Shown here one piece after another: positions 1 to 12,461 of a stretch of DNA of 64,000 nt. The position numbers and the translations under genes were made by a program. This DNA is from Phialocephala subalpina (Eukaryota; Ascomycota; Leotiomycetes; Helotiales; Mollisiaceae), in assembly GCA_900073065.1 (NCBI GenBank), contig FJOG01000073.1, positions 42,399 through 106,398 of the forward strand. The letters run 5' to 3'. The notes under the pieces were generated by a model. It searched no databases and was not told the DNA's origin. It was given only the letters and a program-made list of their open reading frames with translations. The number at the start of each line of letters is the position of its first letter. The first letter of the stretch is position 1.

Positions 1-1464
1 TTTTGGCGTTTTGGGATAGTTAATAATATGAATCGCGAGGATCTATGAAGTATCCCCTACCTAAGTTGCGCTTCGCTTTATAGAAAGGCTTTAAAAAAAA
101 TTTCAAGCATCGCCAAATGCGTCGTTCAAGTTCCCAAATTCAGAGAGGATTACGAGACTCCTAGAGCAGATGTAAATAACGTCAATTAGGAAGGCAACGC
201 GATTGCGTTAGGGGCAACGCAGATAAAATATTTCTGTTATCACATGGACCCCCTTTCTCTTGAATGTAAACCGATCACAATTCCGCTACTCGGGCACCAA
301 AGCACTCAATTCTTCTCCTCCCGTCTCATTCAAGCGAATTTGGAGGGGTTGTTCCAAAATATACTGCGCCAATTCGAGATTAGATTCTTCGTTGTCTCCG
401 ATGCATTCGCACCATACGCAATTGTAGAAGAGATTGAGGGGTTGCTTTTCGTGATAAAGTTGCCATAGATCGCTGAGCTCTGCCAGCAAGAGATTTGGAG
501 AAGAAAAGAAGGGACTTACTCATGAATGCTTTCATGAAATCAGGACCGATGTTTGCTTGCGATCCTCCAAAGTACGCAGTCTCCTCTGTGCTGTGAAGTG
601 CAGCTGGAACAGAGTACTGGTATTGTATGCTCCGTGATCTGAGTTGCTGATCCCTTCGGCGAGCCAGTATGAGGGGTGCGTCAGATGACGAGTGGATGAA
701 TAATTCAATTGAATCCCAATGTTTATAGAGGCCCGCTAAATCAAGGGATAGGATAACGAGTACATATCAGGAACCGCGATTGTACTATTTCCACTTCCGC
801 ATCTGATAGAGAGCAAGGACAAGAGTAGGTTGTCACGCGGGACAGAAGCGAGCTCAGGGGGAGGCATTCGATGCCCATACACCTTAAGCATGGTCCTGAA
901 CCATGGGAAAGTCGAACTCTGAGGAAGCTTAATCCAGGGGACCTCAATATTATTGGCTCAGATGCAGCATTGGTGAGTTTCCAGCTCCATAGATAGGCGT
1001 CGAAGCCGATAGATCCCACTTTCGAAGCTCGCATTCCTCCACCAATAATAAAAATATCACGATCGGCTTCCGATTTGGATCAACTCCAGTATTTTGGGTA
1101 GTAAACTTGGTTCAAGTGCGCTGCCTCTTCGAGTTTAGTACACCCGCTTTAGGTATAAACCTAGTTTAGTAGAGCGACTTTTTTTTAATCTATATATCTA
1201 TATATCTATAAGTTATAATCTTTAGGATCGTTTTAGTGGGCCAACCGAGATAGCGATAGGCATTTAAAAACTTGTTCTCAATAAAGGGTTAGTATATTTA
1301 TTAAGAAAATATATTGCTAAGACAGCGAAGAAGTAAGTAAGTGAATTAATAAAAGCTATACGAAAGAAAAACAATAGACGAAATATTAGGACGATTGCTG
1401 AGGCACGATAAATTTACATGTATTAATCGGCCGTTCAAACTACCCCTCTTTGTTATTGCAGCAG
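1..1464. other. gene-free left flank with AT-rich patch
   Basis: No open frame here looks like protein. The two ORFs near 244-489 lie antisense to each other and have no recognisable motif. From about 1150 to 1440 the sequence turns AT-rich and contains a short TATATATC run near 1190-1215. This could be old repeat debris, but no terminal repeats or transposase frame are visible. Confidence 0.5.
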
Positions 1465-2010
1465 CTAGCCCAGCACCGGCATACCAGGACCAGCGTGCCG
1501 AGGCCGAATAAATATCCACGATAGTACAATTTTGACCCCAGGGGCTTTCACCTCATTTGTCACGTCATTACCACTATCGCTAACTTGATAACAAATAAAT
1601 CTTTCCCTTTCCTTTAAGACACAGTGCCGAGTCCCGTTCGCACGCTGATAGACAACGATAAACGTCTCATCCTTTATCCGAGAGAAGTCGCCATGTCCTA
1701 TAACCACTATAGCTGGTTTCCTATCCGCACCTAAATCCCACTTCTGGATCGCATAGATAAACTCATGGATTTGAGGCTCGTCCGCACCAGTACGGGGTGC
1801 CTTCATGCCGACATGCTGCTCGAACTCTGAGACGGTGCAATTGAAGAATCGGGCTGTAGACACCCAAACACAGTTATCTGTGCGTTCGGAGTCATTCCAG
1901 TAGAGATAAGGGTCGATGTTTAGTCGAGCGAAATTTCGGCTGAGGGGCCCCATCTCATCGATGTTCAGCTCCGCCAGGCGTTTGGCTAGGACATCTAGGT
2001 CGTCCCCCAT
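1465..2010 (-). CDS. small protein, possible papain-like fold
   Basis: A single-exon frame of 181 codons that I do not recognise as a named family. Its layout resembles small papain-fold enzymes: a Cys in an N-C-V-W context at about residue 47 at the start of a helix-like stretch, then a His in T-R-H-C-V at about residue 127, followed by a Y-Q-V-S-D segment that could supply an Asp. In such folds Cys, His and Asp form the catalytic triad. The N-terminus has two copies of a R-L/F-A-x-L-N-I-D-like motif. There is no signal peptide or membrane segment. The start is the first ATG of the frame. The fold call is inference from residue order only; the protein could equally be an orphan. Confidence 0.5.
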   Translation of the reverse strand: MGDDLDVLAKRLAELNIDEMGPLSRNFARLNIDPYLYWNDSERTDNCVWVSTARFFNCTVSEFEQHVGMKAPRTGADEPQIHEFIYAIQKWDLGADRKPAIVVIGHGDFSRIKDETFIVVYQRANGTRHCVLKERERFICYQVSDSGNDVTNEVKAPGVKIVLSWIFIRPRHAGPGMPVLG

Positions 2011-4308
2011 GATTAGCCTCGCAATTAATGACCTCTGGTATCTGTGATGTGAAGGCCGAAGAAAGAGGACGGGATCACAAAGAAACTTTAGATAGTAAGG
2101 TATGATTGAAATGGCAAAGGGGTTTTAAACACCTAGGTACTACTCTGAGTCAAAATTCAGCCCGCTAGTCCCAATTGGGACTAGCCATCCCAGCCCTCTA
2201 CAAAGTACAGGATCTTTTAATTATTAAACATCGCCACCCAAATTATCCAATTACAGACCAAAAAGAGAAGATTTAGACAGGTGGTTTGGCAGACCACTCG
2301 GTTTTTCGACAGTATTTGGACAAATCTACACTCGCCTAACAATTAAAAGGCCCTGTACTTCGTATACCGCGAAGGCGATTCCAAAAGGTGAGAGATCTTC
2401 GGAGGTAACCAAAGCGAGCTCGCTTACGCTCATTTGTGGACCCTTAGATTAGGATAGTCGTCGCATAAAACAGCCCCCAAAACCGCTTGATTCGGCGGCC
2501 ATGGCACCTGAATCTTACATTTAGCTGTAAATCTGCTAAACGACCAAATCTTAATTGATGTATCCACCAGACTTAGACTTGGGACTTACTTGTTTATTTC
2601 CGAAGTTAAACCACAGCCCACACACTTCCTCTCCGCATTTACCGTATGAAACAAACTCAAGATACAGCAATGTCGCCATCAATCGTCACAGTTGACGCCT
2701 CTGAGCTTCTTGAGAAGATTCTCGATATCGTTGTTCGAGATGCGGCCTCATCGCTGCTAACTTTCTCTCGCCAGAGCTTCTGAAGGAAACAATGGATACA
2801 AGTAGGCATTGAAGTTTAGCCGTCTCGAAGCTCGATACTGACATAGGAGGCAGGGGAGCCGCAATTCTCTAGCCGCAAGCTATACGACTCCAAAGCAACT
2901 CATGAGGAGCTTGGTGATGGCTTCTTTCCGGAGGGCTCGCAGCGAGTATATGTGAGCCAAAGCGTTTCTAAGGAGACTTTGCGTCGACTGACGTTCCAGG
3001 TAGGCCTCCTGGCTAAGATCCCAGACCAACTGATCAAGATCATGCGCCCGCCGGTCTGGCAAGGTATCATGGATTGCTTTGAGGCAACGCGGCCGCTCTT
3101 AACTGACCGAGTAATTAATACTGAAACGATCAGCGATGAGTACTCTTCGTACACAGGAGATAGCTGCTATCTCAAAAGAGCGGATATATGCTTGCCTCGA
3201 CAGCAGCTCTTCGGCTCACACCAGGAGCAAAGTCTCAGCCTCTGCACAGAGTAAGGCACTCAAAATTCCTACTAAGAACAAGTTAGTAATACTCTTGGCG
3301 TAGGACCAAATAGCGTACCTCGTCCGCACCGACCCCACCAACTCTCTCTTCACTCCTGTAATTGGCTGCTTGATTGCAGGCTCAAATTCAACATATAAGA
3401 ATGGCGTAAGCTCGAGACTCATCACTCCTCCAGACAATGACTGATCACATTGGCTTCAGGCCACTGCGGTAATTCCAGGAAGTCATTTGTGGGGTCCCGA
3501 ACGAGCTCCCAAAGTAGATGAATGTGTATATGCGGAGATGGCACCAGGTTCAGCTCTTTTCACTCTCGGCTGTGGGGTCCTCCAGACCATGATGTGGCTA
3601 TTTCTGACCTTTCCCGATAACCACCTACCATGGAGCTGGCGAAAACAAGTGCGAAGCTAGCGATCCTAATGCGTCGAGGATTTTGATCGCTGTCTTTGCG
3701 CAAAGAGATTATTATCACCAGGATCAAGACGAGGTGCTTTCTACGCCAGTTGAGATTGCTCGTAGACTGCCAGAAGACATCCTCAAATTAGCCGGTTATT
3801 GTAAGAGACATCATGAACAAATGTTTGTAAGGATTGAGCTGACACTTACTTCAGACAAGGCTGTCGGCGGCGTGGGCTATGTCGAAGACACCAGCACCCA
3901 AGGAGAGCGCAAGCATAGGCAAACTCGGTCCCACTGCCGCTCAAGTAGCCCTCTAAATATATCAAGCACAAACTACAATATTGGGAGAAAGTGCATGGGA
4001 ATATAACTTTGTCAATTCAACGCGAGCAACTAGCTCGCCAGTGCGCAAGGCTTCTTACGAAAAGGCACGATTGAATAAGGAAACGTTGTAAAGGTAGCAT
4101 AGAAATATATTGAACGGTAGTTGTACCTAGGACCTTGGGGCAATTGGTACAAGAGAGCAGACAGTTATCGTTGACAACACGCGCTTGCATGTGAATTCAG
4201 TTCGAAACTGAGCTGGCTAGTAAAGCAAGGCCGTATATTTTACAATCGACTTTGCTTCAGCTTCTTGGTGCAAGCCTTCAGATCTGAATCAACCGTCCTA
4301 GGTCCCAC
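2011..4308. other. gene-poor stretch with ORF relics
   Basis: Only short frames with frequent stops. A frame from about 2670 begins with a segment vaguely like the first helix of fungal F-box proteins (E-L-L-E-K-I-L) but stops after some 37 codons. The 100-codon frame at 2952-3254 has no recognisable motif. It may be decayed coding sequence; I cannot support a gene. Confidence 0.4.
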
Positions 4309-5542
4309 TCAATCTCTGAACACTCTCGTCTCTACCGTCTTTACGATCTTGGTCTTGCTACCCTCCAAAATGTGTTCTTGACTGCTGTTGTCGTCCTCCA
4401 CTCCAATCGCTGTCTTCACCGTTGTTTCATTCTTGCCCACGTATGAATGGAGCTCGACTGCGCCGCGAGTGTTCTGACTTCTGAATATATTCCCGCTTGA
4501 CTGTCCATATCCATATTGTGACCGGTTCGAGGAGCCGCCGAAAGTCTTCTTGAACATTGGTCGTAACGCTGGCGCTGATGCTGAAATGATGGCAAGGTTG
4601 ACTTCGATTTGGGACCAGAGCAAGATCTGCGCTTGTTAGAAGGAACATTACGCCATCAGGGTTTACTCACGTAGATCGCATCGTAGGCTACATCCTTGGT
4701 TGTAGCATAAACGTAGAGAGCGTAAAATCGGAGAATTGAAGCAATGATCGCCACGCCGCCTGTTGAGAAGATCCCAACAAGAGCCCCTAGCTTGTCAGCG
4801 CTACCTAGGCATAAGCTAGAGTGACTTACAACGTCTTCGAGAGTTGAGATGCAGTTTTACCAGTACGGGAAGAGGCAGGATGAGGATTGCCAGATCAGTC
4901 ACGATATTGATCGACGCCAACGAGTAGTATGTAGCCGAAAGGTTGTTGCATCCTGTTGGAAAGGAAGGGGACCAGGCTTGAGATGGATGGCTTCTGCATT
5001 CGAACGCCTTGAATGATCAGCTTTAGGTCCGATTGTGTCTTCGGGAATCTTACATTGACGAAGATGGCGACCAGACTTTGCAGAGTTATGAAACCTGCCA
5101 CGCCCCAAAGAGCTCGACGAAAGCTCTCTTGCGTCAGAATTCTGCGATAGAGCGCTAGAATACTGGCTTTCACCAAGAAAAGTACGAACGGATACACGAG
5201 TTGAAAAGCATACCAGTGCTTCAACGTTGGTATCAAGATCTCGAGCAGAGGCAATTCATCCGTGTGTCTTCCAGTCCCAAGAGCAACATGATAGCCATTC
5301 ATTATCGACATTCCAGTGACTGCCACAAGGGCACCAACCATGAAGTAGTCATCGAGTCCAACGGTTTTGAGGTAGAAATAACGACAATACAACCTTTGTC
5401 AAGTCAGCGTGAGATCTTCAAATCAGTTTCCAAACACGAACCGGAGGGCCACAGTAACGTAAGAAGCACAGACAAAAATGCTCATCACCACCAAGAACAT
5501 CACCTGGCGAGAGCCATTCTCTGTTGTAATGTACGACTTCAT
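4309..5542 (-). CDS. fungal rhodopsin-like integral membrane protein
   Basis: A seven-transmembrane protein of the fungal 'rhodopsin domain' family (related to satratoxin-cluster SC4-type proteins); its biochemical role is generally unknown. Exons on the minus strand: 5542-5436, 5393-5054, 5007-4830, 4786-4671 and 4626-4309, giving 352 aa. The four introns are 42-46 nt, with CTGAC-like branch sites and phases that match. Family hallmarks seen: L-D-D-Y after the first helix, Y-P-F-V-L-F-L-V-K-A-S-I-L, a G-C-N-N-L loop, then N-I-V-T-D-L-A-I-L-I-L-P-L-P. The C-terminal tail is hydrophilic and ends in a charged segment. I chose the ATG at 5542 rather than the in-frame one at 5608 because it places the first helix at the usual distance. 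The intron 1 donor (GTTTGG) is weak, so that junction is the least sure. Confidence 0.88.
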
Positions 5543-5689
5543 CGCAAAAGGAAGATTTGCCGTCGATTCTCTATGATGCCCCACTCCTCCACTCCTCTGG
5601 GACTCCATAGTTTATAGATCGACTATAGAAACGCCTAAGAAATTCAGGTACTCGATTAGATGCTAGTACCTGCATGTGCTTCTTCTCGA

Positions 5690-6420
5690 AACATGCTCCC
5701 ATCCGAAAGGAGACTTGGGCTGCGGCACACATCGTGTAGGATTCCGGACCTGAATCGAAATCAAACGGCCTGTTGAACAAGCTGGATTGCTTCTCGACGA
5801 CATCCCACGCTGCTGCTACTATGCTCTGGGATGGGCTATATTCGCTCTCTGAGTTCCGGCAAATGTCAGGTCATCCAACGATGCTGTACCCAAGTCAAGG
5901 TCTTCATCGCTGGGAGCATCCAAAACAAACAATATTCTGGCGCTCCTTTCCATGCCGGCTTTGGAAATTCGTCCGATTGTTTCCAATGAAAACTGTTCAT
6001 GCACCAGCCATGTCCAAATGAAGAACATTTCCACTAGTGTGGGGTGTGATTTTGGACAGGATTTGGCTCCTGTTTGTCGGAACCTTAAACGCCACAATTC
6101 GCAGAAGGGGAAAGGCCGATATCAATTGAAGGCATCAATTCGTCCTCGCAGCAACTTAGCGAAAGAACCCTGCGGCTATGGAACGATACTGCTTGGCAAT
6201 GTACGCCAGGAAAGTGTTTTCCAAGGGTTGTTGAAGGATAAGCGAAGCGTCACAGTTTCTCGGGATCAGTGGCGGCGAATCGAAAGGACTTACGAAGGTA
6301 CGAATCCCAACTTCAATTCTCCGTGATTGTGGTGACGCGTACCAACATCAGAGAGATGAGGCTCTCGTCACTATCGAAATCGATGAGCTCTTCGTTCCGA
6401 GTAGCCGACTCTTTGCTGCG
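5690..6420 (-). pseudogene. decayed unidentified gene
   Basis: Several minus-strand segments have the composition of real protein but lie in different frames: a D/E/S-rich piece at 6420-6350, a piece with S-P-F-D-S-P-P-L-I-P at 6347-6156, a piece with M-F-F-I-W-T-W-L-V at 6097-5819 and a piece with A-A-A-W-D-V-V-E-K at 5815-5690. No intron with good splice sites joins the last two; a one-base change near 5835 would. The shape (acidic stretch, then a helical middle domain) recalls fungal transcription factors, but no Zn2Cys6 cluster is visible, so this is a guess. It sits upstream of the rhodopsin-like gene on the same strand. Confidence 0.35.
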
Positions 6421-6883
6421 ACGTTGGTTTTGAACACTCTCCAGACCCACAAACATTTAACCTTGCTCACTGATCTCCAACAGTCGAGTCTATCCGCTTC
6501 CCCGTGAAATGGTCCCTGAAATGGCTCTTCAGCCCTCGTGGGGCCGAAACGTTCCGGTTGGCAAGGATCCAAGAAGCTGGGGTTGGCGTCCAGGGCATGG
6601 GATCCTCCGAGCGCCCCAATGGAAGCCCCTACGCCTCACTGCAGTCAATTTATTGACCGCACTAATACCATGTAAGAGCTTCTAGATGCATTCTGCCTCG
6701 AGTCGGATCCTGCTCAGTGCTGCCCCGTCCAATCCTTTTTACGTTCCTTCGAAGAGATGCGTCTCGTAATGCACATCCAGTCTCATTTCAAAGCAATTTC
6801 GCGGGACGAGCCATGGATGCTTTATACCTGGACTTCCCACGCGGGAAAGTGACTTCCAACCACATCTCTCTCAATCTGCCAAG

Positions 6884-8117
6884 ATGAAGCTCCTCAACTT
6901 CCTTGCGATCACACTCTCAAACGTGGCAATCCTGGCACATGCAGCTCCCACTGTCGACAACCTTGAGCGAAGTGTGTGTTCCAAGCCTCCAGTGCGCAAA
7001 GAATGGTAAGCACTTCATCAACGTCCAATGAATCGCGCTGATGAATGCCCAGGAGAACATTGACAACCAAAGAGAAGAGCGGCTACATCAAGGCTGTTCT
7101 GTGCCTGACAAAGAAGAAAGCCATCTCAGGTATCTCTGGAACTCTTAACAGATTTGATGATTTTCATGCGGTTCACAACAACCAAACACCGAATATCCGT
7201 AAGTCCACCAACGGCTTTTCCGAGCATCTCTCCTGACTCTCACAGATTGGGTTGGACACTTCATCCTTTGGCATCGGTATTTCGTGGCAAGCTATGAGAA
7301 AGCTTTGATCAATGAGTGTGGGTGGACTGGAGGACAACCGTAATTTCTCAAGTCTCCATCGAAGATAGCGTACTGACTTCGTAGATATTGGGATTGGTCT
7401 CTCGATGTCTCGGAGGACGAAACTAGCACCTCTGTATTCAACAGCGCTGTTTTCGACCCCAAGACTGGCTTTGGAGGCAACGGCCCGTACCTCGACGCAG
7501 ATCCATCAATCAACGTCTTCAACCTCACTGGGCGAACTGGGGGTGGATGCGTGCTTGATGGTCCTTTCACCAACTCATCCTTCATGGTCAACTATCCTGG
7601 ACCTCCCAAATGCTTAACCCGAGACTTCATTCCTCACATCATGAACTCTTTTGCTCAGCAAGACTTGGTTGACCTCGTCCTTGCCCAACCAGATTACACA
7701 GCCTTCGCCAAGCAGATTGAGAATGTCCCAGACTTCAACTTCCCAAATATTCATGGCAGTGGGCATTTCGGTGTCGGTGGCGTTTTGGGGACGCTCGGAG
7801 ATGCGTACAACAGCCCTGGAGGTAAGGTTGACTCCAAAACTTCCACGAACAGAATTAACAAGACAACAGACCCCCTCTTCTACCTCCACCATGGCAATCT
7901 CGATCGTATTCTTACCCAGTGGCAGTACGCCAACCTCACTCAACGTCTCAACCAAGTTGGTGGTCCAGTAGCCCCATTTGACTACAGCGGCGTCAACGTC
8001 ACACTAGACTTCAAGATCAACATAGGCCCACTTGCACCAAACATAACGTTGAAGCAAGCGCTGAACACACAAGGCAGCACTTTCTGCTACACGTATGACC
8101 GAGAGGACTGTTGGTGA
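6884..8117 (+). CDS. secreted tyrosinase (di-copper oxidase)
   Basis: Oxidises mono- and diphenols to quinones, a step in melanin-type chemistry. Exons 6884-7005, 7053-7198, 7246-7339 and 7385-8117 give 364 aa; all three introns are 45-47 nt with matching phases. Residues 1-20 form a signal peptide ending A-H-A-A-P. Copper site A is visible as F-H-A-V-H and H-W-V-G-H-F-I-L-W-H-R-Y-F, followed by Y-W-D-W-S. Copper site B shows N-I-H-G-S-G-H-F and D-P-L-F-Y-L-H-H-G-N-L-D. It is a short form that ends soon after site B, without the long C-terminal lid domain of many fungal tyrosinases. It has no gene partner nearby of an obvious melanin pathway. Confidence 0.93.
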
Positions 8118-8980
8118 TGAATGACTCGATGGATATTGTGGCTCATGTATACACTTGTAATACGTACATAGTACTTTCATTTCAAAAACATGTACGAAGC
8201 TTGCTTCAGCAGTGTGAACGTCCACTTCAATGCGTGCGAGAAGATCAATCCGCTCCACCTTTGACCCAAGAGTCGGGGAAAGAACGAAGAGTAGAAAAGA
8301 CATTTGTAGAGGGTGCATCGCTCAAAGTCAGGAACAAATGTCCAACATTGCGGTGCACAAGCGACCCCTCCGAGTACGGGTTTCCAAGGTAGAACTCAGG
8401 ACATGAGATTCGTCTTTCCTTTGCCGGACATTTTGACGTTTGTTGCCCATCGCAGAAGACGGCAGCGGGACGACCGCCAGGACCACCTGCTGGAGGCCCT
8501 TCCCACCCGAGAGACCGCGGCGGGTACATCTGGTCGCAATGAGCATCCTGTTGCCACACCGCGCGACGTTCAACAAGCAGTCTCCAATGTCTGTCATGAG
8601 TTCCAAAGCCACTGCGTTTAATAGATCGTGTACATCCTCTTGAAACGCAGTCACACTTCGGTCGTCAACACTCTACGCTAATCAAATTTCGTAACGGGAA
8701 GACCATTTGCTTCGGCCAACGGAAAGGGGTGTTCAAAAGAAGAACAGAATGGGCAATCTGCTTGTTGTTGGTATTCCAATGATGGGAAAGTAGAAGTGAA
8801 GCTGAGGAGAAAGGAATGTACTACAGACGAGGTATTGAGATTGAAAGTCAACATGTCAAATTAGCGTAGAGCACCGTAATATGTACATTACTCCAAGATG
8901 GGAACTCACACTTCCAGTCCATTGTGTAGCCTAGCCCATCTATGACCCCTCGCAAATCTAATAAACACCTTCCAGACCCT
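8118..8980. other. convergent intergenic region
   Basis: Lies between the ends of the tyrosinase and YJU2 genes. The overlapping frames at 8245-8654 on both strands are antisense to each other and show no motif. I see only two 3' untranslated regions. Confidence 0.5.
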
Positions 8981-9888
8981 TCATACCAAAGACGGCTTCT
9001 TCTTGATCCCAAGTATTGCTGCATGATCTTTCTTTTTCTTGACGACCCGCTTGAAGCTCGGTGGCGGCATTTCAAGAGCTGCTTCTTTCGTGATTGGTGG
9101 CGCCGCCGATGAGCCCTCTCCAGCATCTTCGGATTCGTCATCGATGATCTCCTCCAACGCTTCATGCCGCCTCATGAAAGCTCTCCTCGCGGCCTCCTCA
9201 TCTTCTTGGTCTTGTCTCCGCTTCTCGTCGTCGATGCTCTCTCGCGCCACGGTGACTTCAAGGCCGTCCTTGCCCACACGTTCGTTCCTTGCATTTCGGG
9301 TCCGAATTTCGTCCAAAGCATCCGCAACAGCCATCTCTCGTTTGGCATCCAGGGTCTTCGTCTCCAACTCCTGCATGGCATTCTTCTCTTCCTCCTCTCT
9401 CTCCAGCCTATCCAGTCTCTCTTCGTCACTCTCTTGCTTTCCGCCACCGTTCATACGCCATGGCTCTGTATTCCTCTTTGCACCTCGCTCGCATTCGTAG
9501 TCCATGTTCTTCGGGTCGGTCTTGAATGTGATCTCGCCAGAGCACCTTGTGCATCGAATGTAGAATCGATAGATGGGGATCGAGTAGTATTTCTCCTCCG
9601 TAGTCTCCTTGCGGGCGTTGAACTTTCGACCCTTGTAGATATATTCTCCGCAGGCAGTACATTTCATGGGAAATGGTGCCATCAATCGTACCGTCTGTAC
9701 CTTTGGGCCAGCCTGCTTTGGTGCGCGCGACCGAGTGATCTTCGAGGGGTCTATTTACCCAACATCCTCAAGTCAGTATACTTCTTTCGTGAGATTAGGG
9801 ATTGCCAGAAGGGGGAATATGACTCAAGAGAAGTCGACTTACCGAAATCAGGCGGAAAGTACTTGGATAAAACTTTACGCTCTGACAT
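8981..9888 (-). CDS. YJU2: splicing factor YJU2/CWC16
   Basis: A spliceosome step-one factor of the Prp19-associated complex that promotes branching. Exons 9888-9843 and 9750-8981 give 271 aa; the intron begins GTAAGT and ends AAATAG. The protein opens with the family signature M-S-E-R-K-V-L-S-K-Y-F-P-P-D-F, then K-I-T-R. Two C-x-x-C pairs (K-C-T-A-C and R-C-T-R-C, about 37 residues apart) form the zinc site, followed by F-K-T-D-P-K-N-M-D-Y. The C-terminal half is a charged coiled-coil with R/E/D-rich stretches and a basic end (K-R-V-V-K-K-K-K). It is somewhat shorter than many fungal orthologues. It shares a divergent promoter with the Cut9 gene. Confidence 0.94.
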
Positions 9889-10289
9889 AGTGGTCTAGAG
9901 AGGGATTTTTCAAGGTGAGAGTAGCCGGAGAAGTGAGGGGGTTCTGTAGAACTTCCGTAGAAAGATGCTGCCCGCTCGTGGTTGTGTAGACTCTGTGATT
10001 GTGTGGACTCTATCGGGGTATGAAGTGGCCAGGGATGCGCGGATGGTTATGCGAAGTCGTCGTTGAAAGAGTTTGATCGCTCGTGGTTGTCGTGATGTTC
10101 TTGCGTGCGAAATTGAGGTCGGCCTTCCTCGAGGCTACAGAGCTAGGAAGGCTAGTCCCGGTTCGCTCTAGCCGTATTTACAAAGTTCTCAGCCTTGTGC
10201 CTCACAACGCGCCCGCCTTTCAAAACACAATAATGTCCGGACGATAACCTGGTCTTTTACCTTCGAACTCGTCCATTGTTGGGTGGCGT
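9889..10289. promoter_or_regulatory. divergent promoter, YJU2 / Cut9
   Basis: About 400 bp separates the start codons of two housekeeping genes transcribed away from each other. It therefore holds both promoters and 5' leaders. I see no clear TATA box. Confidence 0.6.
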
Positions 10290-12290
10290 ATGCGGCAATA
10301 CACGAGTCAACGGCCTTTTACGAATGTTACGAACTATACAATGGAGAAGTTCTTGCGGGATTGGCGCCAGGATGCGTTGAACAAGCACCAGTACGATTCA
10401 GCTTTATTCATTGGAGACAAGCTGCTTGCTATAACTCGTATGGCCTCTCACTTCACATTGATGGTCGCATACTGATATTCCGCAGAAAACGACAAGGACG
10501 CATTCTGGCTTGCCCAAGTTCATTTCTCTACAGGGAATTACACGCGCGCGCAAAGCTTCCTCTCCAAACAAGACCTGATCGCTCGCAACCCCTCTTGCAG
10601 ATATTTGGCCGGACACTGCTTGATCAAGCAGAATCGCTTCGAAGAAGCGCTCAACGTTCTCGGAGAAAAGAATCCCACCCATTTGATTACCAGCTCGAGC
10701 AATAGCAGGCGGAAACTACAACACACCACGGGGCATAGCAGAATAGGGTCCAAAGCTGCACTTCGGGAGAGGCACGACAGACGGGATGAAGCAGTCCAGG
10801 ACGACGCTGCCAATGTTAGATTTGAGGCAGCAATGTGTTTCCTACGAGGACTCTGTTATGCTAAGCAGAATGCTTTCGACAGGGCGAAGGAATGCTACAA
10901 AGACGCTGTGAGGATAGACGTGCAATGCTTCGAAGCGTTCGAGCAGTTGATGAAGAACTGCTTGATGTCACCGGACGAGGAATGGGAATTCCTGGACTCA
11001 TTGGATTTCGACTCCATCTCGATAGCAGACGATCCCTCTTCCTCCCACGATGCCTCCGAATTCACGAAGAACCTCTACACGACCCGATTATCAAAGTACA
11101 AGAACCCTGCACAGTTCCAACATGCAACAGAGCAACTTTCTACACATTATCACCTCGCCTCGAACCCAGATCTCCTCCTGGCGAAAGCAGACCTTCTCTT
11201 CACACAGTGCAAGTTCAAATTGGCACTCGCAATTACAAATTCCATTCTCGAAGAAGACAAATACAACTTCAGCGTTTACCCTCTTCATCTTGCATGCTTG
11301 TACGAACTTCAGTTGAAGAATGCTCTATTCTTAATATCTCACGATTTGGCGGACAATCATCCAGAGGAGCCATGCACATGGTTGGCGGTAGGAGTATACT
11401 ACCTTGCAATCAACAAGGTCGCAGAAGCCCGGAGGTACTTCAGCAAAGCAAGCATGATGGATCCACATTTCGGGCCTGCATGGATTGGGTTCGCGCACAC
11501 GTTTGCAGCAGAAGGAGAGCATGACCAGGCAATATCGGCATATTCGACAGCGGCTCGACTGTTCATGGGTACACATCTTCCTCAGCTGTTTCTCGGAATG
11601 CAGAACCATATGTTGAATAACATGACTCTGGCAGACGAGTTCCTCAAGACAGCATATGGACTTTGCAAAACAGATCCTTTACTATTAAACGAGATGGGAG
11701 TTGTCTTCTACCACCAAGAGCGCCTGCCTGAAGCTGTTCAAATGTTCACCGAAGCTCTCAAAACTGCAGATGAGATCGACAGTGATCCTTCCGCTTGGAT
11801 ATCAACTCGAGCAAATCTCGGTCATGCATGGCGACGAATGAAACAGTGGGATCAAGCATTGGAACAATTCGACGAGGTCCTGCGGCAAGGAGGTAAAGAT
11901 CCATCTGTGTTCTGCGCCAAAGGTCTGGTTCTGATGGAGCGAAGACGGCCGTTTGAAGCTGTCTACGTGTTCCATGAAGCATTGGCCATAGCACCGCAGG
12001 ACGCCATCGCGACCGAACTATTGAACAAAGCTCTCGAAGAGACAGCGGGAGGTGGTGCGAATGGCGCTGAAGAAATGGAAGATGACGAAGACTTCGAGAG
12101 AGAGCTGGCGGGAAAGAAAGCACATGCCGAGAAGTTCATGCTCAAACGAAATGGGGGTAAGGGAAAAGAGATATCTACACAGAATTGGGGTATGGGGCTC
12201 AAGCGGCCTGGAGGAATCGGTTTGGATGGGAATAGTCTTATGGATTTCGACGATGACTACCCTTCTTCACCTGATCCTGATATTGATTGA
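10290..12290 (+). CDS. cut9: anaphase-promoting complex subunit Cut9/Cdc16
   Basis: A TPR scaffold subunit (APC6) of the APC/C ubiquitin ligase, which drives mitotic exit. Exons 10290-10437 and 10486-12290 give 650 aa; the intron is 48 nt with donor GTATGG. The N-terminus has W-R-Q-D-A-L-N-K-H-Q-Y-D-S-A-L-F, like the start of fission-yeast Cut9, and D-A-F-W-L-A-Q-V-H-F right after the intron. From about residue 90 to 560 it is a row of TPR units, including the diagnostic C-T-W-L-A-V-G-V-Y-Y-L and F-G-P-A-W-I-G-F-A-H-T-F. The acidic tail ends D-P-D-I-D. The first ATG in frame after the upstream stop is used. Confidence 0.95.
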
Positions 12291-12461
12291 TGATGGGAAA
12301 GGAGCATTGGCGTCTGGAAGCATGTAGTGGCGTTTTGGGGTGGGAAAACTTGGAGGTTCTTGCATGAGCAGGCTGAGGGCGATGGTAGGACTTTCATGTC
12401 CTCAGCTTATCTAGATGATAATACAATAACTGTTCGCAGTCAACTCAGACCTCCGTCTCCT

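Noticed and set aside
2952..3254. Plus-strand frame of 100 codons as a gene
   Set aside because: No motif and no splice-supported extension; at most a relic.
9164..9898. Plus-strand frame of 244 codons
   Set aside because: Antisense shadow of the YJU2 coding exon, which has clear zinc motifs on the other strand.
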